NCBI GenBank assembly: GCA_011947345.1
Contig: JAAVTG010000023.1
Coordinates: forward strand, 682,001-746,000
Reading direction: 5' to 3'
DNA: 64,000 nt
Source: Phytophthora quininea
Lineage: Eukaryota > Oomycota > Peronosporomycetes > Peronosporales > Peronosporaceae
Part shown: positions 24,501-35,800 of the stretch, in pieces
Numbering within the stretch: position 1 is the first letter of the stretch
How the letters are laid out: each line of letters opens with the position of its first letter
Program-made: the position numbers and the translations under genes
Notes under the pieces: model-generated
Told to the model about the DNA's origin: nothing
Seen by the model: the letters and a program-made list of their open reading frames with translations, nothing else
Database searches by the model: none

Positions 24501-24982
24501 AGCCCCCAACCGAGATCTCGGACGATCCTGACGCCGGACTACCGGTAGACGAACAGGGTCGATCGCCTAACGGAGACGAGCTCACTGCTGTAAATGGAAC
24601 GCGCAAGTCTCAAGAGATTCGACAGTTGCTTGCCATTTTGTCGTGCCTGACAATGGTATGCGGGCAGTCAGAGGCGGTGACGCAACTTGTGCCTGAAATC
24701 ACGCAGATCTGCAGTAAATATCTAAGCAGCACTGCACCGCGTGAGGTTGTGGAACAAACCACGGAACTGTTTTCTGCAATGGTGCAGTTGAATGGCGATG
24801 AAGTGTTCTGCACAATAGCTGCGCTTGCCGAATGGGTGCCGCCTGCTCCACCAACAGCGATCTTTCCTCGCTATGAAATTGACTCCGTTCGGCGCTTTTA
24901 TCGAGGTCATTTGACAGGCCTACGCGGGCAAACCCAACTCTGTCGAGACAACGCTGTCGTTTTGATGAGCCACTTGTTCTGA
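21528..24982 (+). CDS. TTI1: TELO2-interacting protein 1 (TTI1) homologue
   Basis: TTI1 is part of the TTT co-chaperone (TELO2-TTI1-TTI2) that matures PIKK kinases such as TOR, ATM and ATR. The protein is an all-helical HEAT-repeat array of about 1,150 residues. The N-terminal part has [14 protein letters not shown] followed by [18 protein letters not shown], and the C-terminal part has [19 protein letters not shown] and [19 protein letters not shown], in family order. No intron is needed. One frame break at 23855-23856 fits a missing T. ATG 21528 ([10 protein letters not shown]) is preferred over 21492 because the upstream codons are not protein-like. Family assignment rests on block similarity recalled from animal TTI1. 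Confidence 0.75.
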
Positions 24983-25104
24983 TAAACGGAAATGGTACAG
25001 TAAATGCAGCAAGCCAGCAATACTGTTTTATTGGTCGAGAGCAAATGAGAACCACTTTGTTCGACCATCTTTCTCCTATCTGAACACATCCAAGGCGCTG
25101 AAGT

Positions 25105-26791
25105 CTAACCGAACATGCCTCCCATGTTGCCGGCGTATGCCATGGGTCGAATTGGCGGATGCTCCTGTTACACAAACAAAAAGTAAGCAACCAAAGCGCG
25201 CAACAGCCAGGACAAGACAGCATTCGTACCACCGCAACGAATTGCGTGAATTTCGGCTGCATGTCCTTCTCGAACCGAATGAACGCGCCCTTGTTGCCCA
25301 TCTGATCGCAGTAGTTCGGTGCACTGAAGACTGTAATACACTTGCCATCGTGTTCGACCAGGTATCCTTCGTCTTTGACTTCGTGTGAGCGCACCAACAA
25401 ATCTATAGCAGCCACAGCATCGACTTTGTTAGTTTAGACAGCAAAATGGCCACGACGACATGCAACGTACCAAGTTTGTTGTTCTCCAAGAACGTCTTTG
25501 TGATGTCCGGGCCGAAAGAGAGACCGATTCCGCGCTTGCTGGGTCCACGACCGGGGAAAGGCTGCGGATCGCTCCACATCAAGTCGCTCATGAGGCCGCT
25601 CTCAGGAGGCTCGCGGTTGCGGTCAATCTTTTCGATATCGGCCAGCGTAACGTTCTCTTCACTGAATAGACCGCCGTGCACCACCAAAACACGGTCTTCA
25701 ATCACGGCCGCGAGTGGCAGCCAGTTGAACACTTCCGTAAACAGGCCCATAACCGTCTCGTCGTACTTGTGCTTCACTTCACCCTCAAATCCGTAAATCT
25801 TGTTCATATTCTTCGACTCGTGGTTTCCGCGCAGCAGGTGCACGTGCTGCGGGTACACCAGCTTCATGGTAAACAGCGTCATCACCACTTCAAACGAGAA
25901 TGAGCCTCGGTCCACAAAGTCGCCGTTGAATAAATACGGGTTGGTCTCACTCGGCAGTCCGTTCAATGAAAAGATGTTGCACACGTCGTAGAACTGGCCG
26001 TGCGTGTCACCGCACACTGTAAAATGAGCGTCCAGGTCGTCCTTAGGCAGTGAGATGCGCAACAGAGACGGCAACGCGCACAGCATCTCCTTGAGCTTGA
26101 GCAGGATCTGGATCACGAACTTGCGGTGCAGCAGCTTGCCGCGCTTGAACCGGTCCATGATCTCCACGATGAAGCCGGGTTTGACCTGGGTGATGTCGTC
26201 CGGAAGACGCGGCCCGTCGTATGACGGGTCCACCGCTAGTGAGTTCACGTCGATGGTCTCCGAGAGCGGCAAGTTGCGCTCCGACTGGATGGCCGCAGCA
26301 AAAGCCGCCTCCTTGATGATCTTCTCGCAGAGCTTGAGCTTGTTGCGAGCATCTCGGTCCTGCGGCTTCATGCGCACCACCAGTCGGAAGTCCTTCACCG
26401 CCTTCTTGTGATGTCCCAGCGCTAACTGCGCTGATCCGCGGCGGTAGTAAGCTATTGGCGCATTAAAAACATGCATCTTCAGTCCCTCTCCATCATCTAA
26501 TTAACGGTCTATACCTTGCTACCTTTAATATAACTGGGTTCCAGTTCAATAGCAGCCGACGCGTCGTCGATGGCGAGTCCGTAGCTCTCGCTCTTGACGT
26601 GTGCGGCGGCCCGGTTGGCGTAAAAGATCGCGGTCGGAACCAGCTCGATGGCGCGCGTATAGAATTCGACGGCCGTGGCGAACTTGAAGTGAGCCAGCGC
26701 CTCGTTGCCCTGCGTCTTGAGTGCGTCGGCGCGCGCGCGTCTCGTCCGAGACCTGGTGGGCCGCGCCCTTGGTCACCGTCACGTTGGCCAT
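25105..26791 (-). CDS. PPP5C: Serine/threonine protein phosphatase 5 (PP5)
   Basis: PP5 couples TPR repeats to a PPP phosphatase domain and acts with Hsp90. The N-terminal TPRs read [20 protein letters not shown] and [20 protein letters not shown]. The catalytic domain has all PPP signatures: [50 protein letters not shown] and [11 protein letters not shown]. The C-terminus ends in [14 protein letters not shown], as in other PP5 proteins. Introns: 26522-26452, 25470-25403 and 25229-25165. One frame break near 26735, in a GC-rich CGCGCG stretch, separates the start MANVTVTKG from the first TPR. Divergent from VPS50 by 67 bp. Confidence 0.93.
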
Positions 26792-26858
26792 CGCTTTCCC
26801 TCGATACAAATTGCCGTCTGGGCGGCGAAAGGGTACTCTATGTTGCATAGCAGTTTAT

Positions 26859-29800
26859 ATGCAGGGACGGAAATCAGAAGCCATTCTTGATTCAAATATC
26901 CAGGAGATGGAAGCGCCACTGCGGGTGTCGGTGGCGACGCCCAAACGCTCACTGGACCTCAAGGACGTCATGGACGAGCTGCCGATGCTGGCAACACTGA
27001 AGGACCAGAAGTGGATGGCCAGACTGCCGCGGAGCATGTTCCCGAAGCTCAAGAAGAGTCCCAAGAGCAAGGACGGCGACGTCTCACCCAATGGAGGCTC
27101 AGATACAGACGGCTCACTGCTGTCTCCAGGCTTCCTACCCACTCCAAAGGTTATATAAAAATTATTAAGGATGTGAGACTATCGAATGCTTATATTTCGT
27201 ACTTTGCTATGGTACAGATGGCTATGTCCATGTCGGTGTTGGTTCCGAAGACTGACGATGAAATTCTGGACGCGTTAGACCCTCGGTTCTTTACCGAGAG
27301 CTTCGATCCGACTGCCTACATGCTGGTAAGGTGTTTCGCCAATGCCCGTTCCGATTGAAGAGGAGCTAAAGCGCTCGCTATTGAGCAGGACAACATTCCG
27401 GACAATGCAGACGAACTGAACAAGTTCCTTCGGACAGAGATCAGTGCGGTGGACGTGGCAAAAGACGTCGTTCTGGCGAAATTGAAGGACGATGTGCGGG
27501 CGAACTATAACTCGCTAATTCAGGGGATGAAGGTGGTGCAGGAGGTGGATTTAGACTTGGTGCGAGCGCAGATACACGTCAAGAATGGACGTCGACTACT
27601 GGCAACTGCGAAACACGACATGGTGATGAGGTTCGTTCAATCGATTACTATTTTATTATTTGCTATTTGGTTATGCTGTGCTGATACTTGTGATACTCGT
27701 TCTGAAGTTCACTTGAAATCGTGAAAGTGAAGCGGAACCGTGATCGTGTCAGCGAGGTAATAGTGTGATGCATTTATTATTAATCCCATGGCATATCGAA
27801 CTAACAGAAAAATTTATTGGCTTAGATTGTCAATTATGGGTCCGAAATCGTACGGTTCTTCGACGAAGAGGAGAAAATGAATGCTGCGTTACAAGAACAT
27901 CATTTCATTACTGCAGTATGTGGCTCAACACGAGGAAGTTTTGATAAGCGAAATTACAGAAATTCTAACACGTTATGTGCTGGCTAGGTAAATATTTGTA
28001 TTGGTCTCCGCAAGGGGTTAGCACAGGAGAAGTTCGATGGTTTAACCATTTTGGATGAAATCAAGCTTCGAATGCACGACTTTAGTCCCAAGCTGAGGGT
28101 GCAGTTCGATCAGGTAAGATTACTTGCTGGGGTTGGCTAGGCTACCGGTAGTTCTCATGGAGTATTGTCGCTTCCGCAGTCGCTAAGGAAAGTTGCAGAG
28201 CGATTCGACCCTCTCACATACAAAGAACTTCTCCAAGCTTACATTTCGCTCGCTGACCATGCCGAGAGTCTTGGCTTCGAGTTCTCATCGTATACGCTGA
28301 ACGAAGTGCTGTCCAATATCCCCGAGATACTTGTTCGTTCGATCGATGATATGACTAGTGCGTTTATGCGGCAAGTCTTTGAAGCTGTGTCGCCACGGAA
28401 AACCAAGGGGCAGACCTCGAGCAACCAACCAAAAGATAACGATTCCAACCACGATGGTGACTCCACAGATGCGACACTCACACCAGCGTCACAAACAATC
28501 GAGAACATCAAGCGGTGCTACGAACAACTAACGGAGGTTATGCACACGTATTACCTCTTGGTTCAGTGGCATCGAGACCCGCTCAACCCGCTCAACGATG
28601 ACATGGAGTATCTCCATCGCTGCGGCATCGATGACGACGACGATGATGATGATGATGACGACGATGATGACCATGATGACAGCGTGTATCACCATTCTCA
28701 TTCTTTGAGGCATGGCCACGGAAGTATCAAAGAAAATGGCTTGGCATCTCCAACACGCCGTCAGTCAAGTGGGACCCAAAGATCTCTCTATGACCGAGTG
28801 TTGTGCGAGACGGGGATGACAATGCTTCGTTACAGGAAAATTGTTTGGGAAAGTATTCAACAGAAGGTGTTGGAGATGGTCGAGAAGCTGGACATGAACT
28901 ATGGTAAGTTCTAATGGTGTAGTTTCCAATTACCATCTTCACATTCTGACAGCATTTCGATGTGCTGTGATAGGGTACAAGATGGAGCATATCATTGCGC
29001 TGTCACTTGCAACTACGACGTTCACTGAAATTGGCGAGGAATTTACTGGGACAGCGTCGTCCAAGTAAGCTCAATTTTGTTGCGACTGCGTTGAATTGTA
29101 CTAACTGAATTCGTTTGTAAGGATCCGATCAGCACTTCGAGTAAAATGTGAGCAATACCTGCACGCGTTTCACGATGACAACATTGAATTGGCGCGCATG
29201 CTATTGGATACGGAAAATTGGCATCGAGTCACAGCTTCAACCTTGGATGGCGATGATAATGCTGGACTCTTACGCTTGATTGAGAAGCGCAGCGGGTATT
29301 CCTTTGAGGGGAAGGTTCGCGAGGATCTTGCTGTCAACCCAATTTATTCGAGAAGGGTCTTCCCTGCGTTCCACATCGATGGAAATCCGTTTAGTGCTGC
29401 CAATTCCATGGAATGGCTATCCATGAAGCAAGGAATCCGATTTCACAATGAACCTAGAAGCTCTGGGGTTCTGTGGGCAAGGTGTCTCCGATCTCTGAGG
29501 ATCCAGCCCTTCCTGTTATCGACACAAATGAGTCAGACTTTGTGTTGACCTCGTCTGGGCTTGCAGGATTTGTCCGGTAAGTTTTTTTCTCATTTTTACC
29601 TGCTCACTGTATGTAGATCCACTTATCATTGTTATATTTTGCCAGGCTTTGTGGCGTTTACTTGAAGATGATGGAGCATTTGCCGCACATTGGCTGGGAT
29701 GTGTTTCGCTCGTTGAATAACTTGTTCGAGTTCAACTTGTATGCCGTGTTTACCAATTTTGTTGCTGTGGAAGATATCACGCAGCTTTTTCGGGGTAAAA

Positions 29801-30844
29801 GCAGAAGCTGGATCAAGGAAGATGCAACAAGATGGAACGGACTTCGTTTCGGAATTTGCCGAATTGCCGACGAGATTAATGTCGGCGATATTATCCTTCA
29901 GTCTTCTGTGCAAGTCTACCCGTCGTCGTCTGATAACGGGAAATCCCCGAGCAGCCGCAGAACACGCCAATGACAAGAAAAGTCACTCTGCGAAGAGTTA
30001 GTCGAGTTCCTGTCGGCGTAGAAGAAGCTGACGAAAACAATTTGTACGCCTTGGCGGAGCGGTCAATTGCCTGCGAAGCTATTGTCGGTCAGAGTAGGTT
30101 GCTAAACGCAGTGGAAGATCTGGCGCGCTCCTATCTCCCTGACCGGTATCTCTGTCTTATGGATGAAGTTTATGAGCGGAATCGTACAATGGTGCGGGAG
30201 CTGCGCAACTTCATGTACCATACAATCGCCACAAGGCTGGTGGACGTGCAGTCTCTTTCGGACTCAATCGCAGCAGTGTCGTGGGATATCCCTTACATCA
30301 GCGACCAACACAACGAGTACGTCGTGCATCTAGTTCGAAAATGTGGCGAAGCGTGGGGAGGGCTTGAGATTCTAGCGGACGGGTCGATTCCTATGGATGC
30401 TCGTGAAGATATCTGGGCAGCAATGGTCCAGACAATTATGGATACTCTACTGCAGGGCTTCTCAACAGTTTCCAATACTACCCCTCAGGGTCGAGCACTT
30501 ATGCTGCTGGACTTGCACGCTCTTCAGAACGGACTCGATCTGATTAACCACATCAGCTCTCGAACGGTGTCTCGTGGTCGTGAATACGTGTCCAGCTACA
30601 TCAAGGCGTTCTACTATGACGAGGACGAGTTGCTGGATTGGATCCACGACAATAAGGTGATGAACTTGTACGTCCTTGTTGTACAAGTGTGATTGATGAC
30701 TCATCTGTTTTGGGTGTTTCTGCGTGACAGAAGCTCTACACGAAAGTTCAATTTGCCAATCTGCTCAAGAACGGAATCGGATCGTCGCTAGAGATTGACA
30801 ACCTTCGCGAGCTTGTACTGAAGATCGACGCAATGATCAGCTAG
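26859..30844 (+). CDS. VPS50: EARP tethering-complex subunit VPS50 (syndetin)
   Basis: VPS50 replaces VPS54 in the EARP complex, which recycles endosomal cargo. An early DPRFFTESFDPTAYML block is followed by DVRANYNSLIQGMKVVQEVD and VKNGRRLLATAKHDM. The middle has KVAERFDPLTYKELLQAYI. The C-terminus has LYALAERSIACEAIV, SDQHNEYVVHLVRKC and SSYIKAFYYDEDELLDWI, as in animal syndetin. Introns: 27150-27217, 27326-27388, 27631-27707, 27757-27825, 27916-27986, 28114-28179, 28904-28973, 29065-29121, 29577-29645 and 30657-30730. Single-base breaks are inferred near 28017-28020, 29475 and 29940-29968. Ten introns make it the most intron-rich gene here. Confidence 0.85.
28630..28680 (+). repeat. GAY trinucleotide repeat coding for polyaspartate
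   Basis: Fourteen Asp codons, one His and two more Asp lie in the linker of VPS50. The tract mixes GAT and GAC, so it is not a clean slippage product. It sits between conserved blocks in a disordered linker that continues with His/Ser. Confidence 0.9.
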
Positions 30845-31060
30845 CTGAAACACACTAGGTAGGTATGAATATTTGTACAGTTTAAAAATTCATCGGTAGC
30901 TTCTATCGCCACCGTCAGGTTGATCTCGAAGAACTGAACGTGCCAAGCGGTACCAAGCCCTGAAACAGCCTTTGATCTTCACCCACGGCTATCGTTCAAG
31001 GTATGCTGCCGTTCAGCATGTCTCCCCGTCTCTATTCACTCTCCCAAAAGAGCTTGACGC

Positions 31061-32477
31061 TTACCGCGCCAACGCCACCCGCAGCTCCTGTTGGACTTGT
31101 GGCTGCGGCACCACATCGACCACAAGAACGAGCAACTCCTGGGCCGCTATCTTGCCGAAAGTCGAGCGCAGATAGTCGACGAACGCTTCTCCGCTCATTT
31201 CTTGGTTCCCGAGCGCCTTCGCTGCCTGCTTGAACTCAGTCACAACATGCAAGTCTCCGTTTGACAGAGTGTTGACGTGCTCGAGGATCTGGCGGTTGGC
31301 CTTCTTTCTTGACATCCGCACCGGAACGGCCGGGTCACTAGCACGACTGCCTGTGCTCGTTTGACTGTTTGAAAAGCTCTGCAATTTTTGCTCTGCTGGC
31401 AAAAAAACATCTCTAGTCAGGTTTCTGGTAACTGTAGCTAGCGGACAATTACAGAACTTACCGTATCTCTTGGACTGGCGGTCCATCTCGTCGTCTTGCA
31501 CGCTCAGACGGCGGTTCACGCGCATCTCTTGGTCATCTTCATCATCTATAGACGACACGAGATCCCACCCGCAGCGCAGAGCGCGTCACGCTTCTCTGCG
31601 CTTTTCAACGAGCGCACAAAGCGCCTCAGAACCCACAACGCAAAGTCCGGATCGTACTCCTTGTGCAGGAACTCTACAAACGGATCGGCAGCGGCCACAG
31701 GGTCGTTCTCCTTTCGGAAGGTACGCGCTCGTTTCTTGAACCGCTTGAGCTCATGCGCTCCTCCACGTTGCGCCAGCTCCTCTTCGATCTCCAGACGACA
31801 CAACTTCCGTCTCGAGCTCGTCTTATCCGCCGCGTCCGTGACACTCACGCAGGACGCGCGCTGGTCGGAGTCCGACGAGTTCCGCAGCATCCCTCTGGAC
31901 GACGAGAACACGCCCGACATGTTCATCGAGGGGGACATGGGGCCCAGTAGACCGCTGCAGTCCATGTGCTTCTCCGCCCCAATAAAGTCCGCCAGCACGC
32001 GGCAGCCGCTGCGCTTGGAAAACTCGACCACGTCGGGGAAGAGCATGATCCGCTGCATGTAAAAGTCCAGCTCGGCGCGTCGCTTCTCCAGGAAGCTCGG
32101 GGTCTGGTCCTGGTGGAAGAAGGCGCGCACCTTGTGGCCTGGCGCGAAGGCTACGGTCACCATCATCTTGGCGAACGGGGATTTGCGGGCGGCCCGCATC
32201 TGGTTGTCAAAGGCCTGGAACTCCTCGTAGGTCTTCCACAGGCTCCATTGCAGGACATCGGCAGGCTCGTCCTGCTTCTCGCGGGTCTTGTTGAGGCGGC
32301 AGAACAGCTCGTACTACAGGTAGGGAGCAAGAAACAAATCGTTTAGCAAGTTGAGCAGTTGTAAAGATGATTTTTCGACTAAGCTTTACGTACCACAGCC
32401 GGCTCGCCGTTGGTCTGGGTGGCGTTGCGCACGTGCAGCTTGAGCGGCGGCACGCGCAGGAGGAAGTCGGGCGTCAT
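31061..32477 (-). CDS. PX-domain phosphoinositide-binding protein
   Basis: Exon 1 (32477-32394) encodes MTPDFLLRVPPLKLHV; exon 2 starts YELFCRLNK after an 80-bp intron (32393-32314). The first about 150 residues form a PX-like domain: KTYEEFQAFDNQM, FAPGHKVRAFFHQDQTPSFL and RRAELDFYMQRIMLFPDVV. PX domains bind PI3P on endosomes. The C-terminal half is unrecognised, with helical blocks VEFLHKEYDPDFALWVLRR and, after a second intron (31461-31396), FVDYLRSTFGKIAAQELL. These two blocks look alike and may be a repeat. A frame break at 31568-31570 (G3 on the coding strand) fits one missing base. Convergent with VPS50. Confidence 0.65.
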
Positions 32478-34149
32478 GTCCAGCCAGAGGGAAGCTCCAG
32501 CTCTGGTCTGCTACGCTGCGGCGCGTAATGCCAAGTGGTGCAGACGAGCTGGCGATGCGTTTGGTCTGGGAAAAACGCAGAAGCCAGCGCGGGCATACTA
32601 ACAGCAAGTGATCTGGTCGCTGCTCGAAAATCACCTCAACGAAAGGGAAAGAACCTCATTTAGCACTTGCTGGTGCTTGAAGTCGAAAGTGTGTTGTAAA
32701 GGTCAGCGGCGAGCCCAATCCCTGGGAAAATTCTGCTGCACGAGTCCTTGAGCTTGAATCTGTTCCCTTGGAAATTCTTCATGAGAGCTGTAGTGAAGAG
32801 CGTTGTCGTCGATTGTCCGGCGTTGCTGAACGTGTTCATTGCAATGACCCCTGCTGATGCGTGCGCTGCGAGTAAATTTGTATGCATAGTTCTTCTTTGA
32901 AGTGAGATGGGAAATGCAGTGAGCGATCGCATCTAGCGAAGGACATCGCTCGTCGATCAGTTCGCACGCACTGCTGCAGGAGAAAGAGATAATGGACTGC
33001 TATGCATCGAGTACTGTCAGAGATGTAACCAGCGAGTGCCCAATTTCTTTTCATAGCGTTTTGTAGTAGTAAATACGCCCGTTCTCTCCACACAATGCCT
33101 CGTTTATCGGCGTGCCGTTTCGCTAGACTTGATGTTTGTATGAATACGCCCGCTGCAGCCATTTTGAAGCCAACCATGGGACAAAAGCGGCTGAGACGTT
33201 ACTCTGTTGGCAAGATACATGGCGCCCACGACCAAGACGTCTGTGGCTGTGGGCGCGACCGCCGAACAGCGTCGTAGTGGTGGTTGCGATGAGCCAGCCG
33301 CTCTCGGACAGACCGCCACCTGGCCGAAGCCCTCTTGAGCAGAGACTAACGCACCTGCACTTGGCACTTGCGTGTTTCTTGGCCAGACCAGTCCATTCGG
33401 CCAAATCGATGATTGGCATCCAGGGAGCTTTGCACATGTGTCTTGGGAGAAGCGTGCATCAGATCATCAACATGGCAAACTCAGGTATACGGTCGAGCGC
33501 CTCGGGAAAGAGTCAACCAGTGCGATCTGCCTTGATAGCGGTATTGATACAGCACCTCGACGAAGGTACCCAGCGTCCAGCATCAATTGAATGAATTCCG
33601 GCCGGAAACAACCGCGGTAGCAAGAACTCGGCGAACTCGTCGTTCCCTAAAGCTTGGTGTTCTTACCACTGCAGGATTCGGACCATCGCCCACTGTATTC
33701 TGTCAGTAGCGAGGCATGCAAGTTCGAGTCAAAGATGCGTAAAAATCTGAAGACCAAATTCCTGGATGGACTGTACAATTTTCTTGCAATCGGTTCACAC
33801 TACCATTGGCAATTTTCTCTCTCGTTGGAAGTGGCAGCAGCTCGTGGGATCTAGCGAGTTTTCCGGGCTGTGAAGTGGTTTGGGAAGGTAACTGAAGCAG
33901 CGACTTGGAATGGCCACGTTAACGTGCTGGATTTGTGTCGACAGAGAAGAAGTAAGAAGGCCCGAAAAGTGTTTGGAATGCTGATATTGCTGCTTCAGAA
34001 GGCCTTTGCAAGGCCGTTCGGTGGCTGATTGCTATCAATATGAAGAGTGTATCGTCCAGAAAATATTGCTGATTCCGAGCATTGAACTGGGGAGCTCTCC
34101 TAGTAAGAGCATTAGGAGTATACTGCTGCCTCTCCGAACCTCGAAGTGA
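32478..34149. other. Gene-poor stretch, no supportable gene
   Basis: About 1.67 kb without a coding region I can support. Short frames (for example 33372-33590 plus and 32660-32932 minus) have no recognisable domain and no splice partners. It begins the pseudogene and transposon island that extends to about 37.0 kb. Old decayed coding sequence is possible. Confidence 0.5.
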
Positions 34150-34683
34150 TTGAGTACAATTGACGCGCGTTACGAGTTGGAACGTGAATATGACGCTTTC
34201 CACTACAGCAGCAAAGTATGGTGGAGTGGCTGCACGCTACCCACCCGGACTGGTGTACAAGGTGTACTGTTCAACAAGGGAAAGAGCGGCGAGACGATCG
34301 AGGAGTCGGATGACATCTCCGCGGAGACTCGCGCGCTGGCCGAGGAGAAGCGCCAGGAGCTGTTTGACGCTCTTGCTGACGTTGACGGCGACATTGTCGA
34401 TGATGGGGAGGAACCCAGCGTCGTGCTTCACAAGGTCGTGCCCGTCATTATGGGATCGGCGTTCGAGCACAGCGGTGTGCAGCCCATGCTGGGCGGCGTG
34501 ATTTCGTACCAGTCTCGAACGCGAAGAACTTCGCTCTGGGCCAGTCCAACTCAGGCAGAACGTGTTTGGCTTCTCGATGGACCTGCGTTAGCAGGGCAAG
34601 GGCGAGTTCACGATGGAGTACAGCTCTAGCCGCCAAGAACAGGTTACGGCAAGTTTAGCTACGACGATTTTAGTATTAAATAA
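34150..34683 (+). pseudogene. Internally deleted mitochondrial/bacterial-type elongation factor G fragment
   Basis: The middle of the fragment reads GETIEESDDISAETRALAEE and then EKRQELFDALADVD, followed by VPVIMGSAFEHSGVQPML. This matches the EF-G G-domain region just before domain II. Right after it, in other frames, come FGFSMDLR, a stop, QGKGEFTMEYSS and GYGKFSYDDFSIK ending in TAA at 34681-34683. These correspond to the C-terminal domain V of EF-G. Several hundred residues between the two parts are missing, the switch regions and GTPase N-terminus are absent, and there is a short deletion between EEPSV and VVPVIM. It therefore cannot encode a functional factor. The intact parent gene is not in this window. 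Confidence 0.75.
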
Positions 34684-34721
34684 GATGCGGTCCTCGACAA
34701 CATAAATGTACTGGTGCACAG

Positions 34722-35509
34722 CAGAGGTCCGACAATTTAGATTGTATATATTGATTGTCTGCTTCGGTCTGGAACAATCTCATATTGCAATCTCATCAAT
34801 CTCCGACCTGGGTATTGCTATCTATTGTCTATATCTACACAACTACTGCATCACTAACGTGGCTGGCTCGCTCAACAGCCTTCGACACGTCCGCGAGTGA
34901 TGGGATCTTCCACGTGCAAAAAGGAAATTCTTCAACGCAACCAGTTTCACCCACCCGTACGTGTCAGCAGCGTCTTTGTGGACAAACATAGTGCTAATAT
35001 GGGCAGTTCTTTGTCATGCACTCCTCAGCTACCGATTCAAACTCAGCGTGATGATTTTCCAAGTGCGTGATCAGGTTCTTGTAGCCGGCTCCCTTCCGTT
35101 GCTTCACCACTTCGTTGCAGAGTGTGCACGTTCTCTCCGTTAGTGTAGGGTTCTTGTAGAGTATCTTGACAATCTCGGCGTTCTTCATGGCGTGCCGCTG
35201 GTACAGTAGCTATCTTCGGAGGTGGAAAATTGGTTAATGGTCAGGAAACAACCTCTAGCTATCTCTCAGTACAAGCTTTACCGACCGAAATGGCGCGAAA
35301 ACGCGTTGAGGTTTTCCTCGTGGGCTCGGTTTCAAGCAAATTGTTAGTGGAATGCAAGGTAAGCGTGGTTGATTGGCTCCAGCTGCAGTAAAACCTTTTT
35401 GGGCTTAGGGGAAAATCTGAGATTGTGATTGTCGATCTCAGCACAATCTCATATTGTGATTGACAATATTGGCAATCTCGCAATCACAATCCAATAGTGC
35501 GGACCCCTG
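34722..35509. mobile_element. Non-autonomous hAT-like DNA transposon, complete ends
   Basis: The left end starts CAGAGGTCCGACAATTTAGA and the reverse complement of the right end starts CAGGGGTCCGCACTATTGGA: an imperfect terminal inverted repeat with 9 of the first 10 bases identical. The element is flanked by the direct repeat GGTGCACAG at 34713-34721 and 35510-35518, the likely target-site duplication (8-9 bp depending on where the ends are set). Inside, a 14-bp motif, ACAATCTCATATTG, occurs at 34774-34787 and 35443-35456, with many more GATTGT/ACAATC copies near both ends, like transposase-binding subterminal repeats. At 788 bp it is too short for a whole transposase. Confidence 0.8.
34994..35188 (-). 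pseudogene. BED-type zinc finger remnant of a transposase inside the hAT-like element
   Basis: A 64-residue frame contains TCTLCNEVVKQRKGAGYKN followed by LITHLENHHAEF. Its C-x2-C...H-x4-H pattern and GYKNL core are those of BED fingers at the N-terminus of hAT transposases. Nothing resembling the RNase-H-like catalytic domain follows, so it is a remnant of an internally deleted autonomous element. Confidence 0.65.
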
Positions 35510-35800
35510 GGTGCACAGCATTCTGCTTCCAACGCGCCACCATGGGCTACACGGTCAGACGATTGAGCCCTGCTAAGCGTTATTTTTGCCCACTTAGTGC
35601 TGCTTTCCTCCTTAGCAATTCATGGCAACTCGAGAGGAGCTTCTAGAAACGTAAGTGCATATGCTTGGTTCTTCTTGTCCTCCTCAGCACCGCGAAACGG
35701 GCCCGAGGAGCCCAGCAGGAACGCCTTTGATGCATAAAATGCCAGTAGGAAACTGCGAGAACGACGGGCTGTCTTGCAACACCGAGATCTCCACTTGATT

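Noticed and set aside
30845..31060. Possible extra 3' exon of VPS50
   Set aside because: The frame already ends at TAG 30842-30844 where the family ends; the following sequence has no open continuation in phase.
33136..33594. 152-residue plus-strand frame in the gene-poor island
   Set aside because: Composition is not protein-like, no domain is recognised and no splice sites extend it; a decayed gene cannot be excluded.
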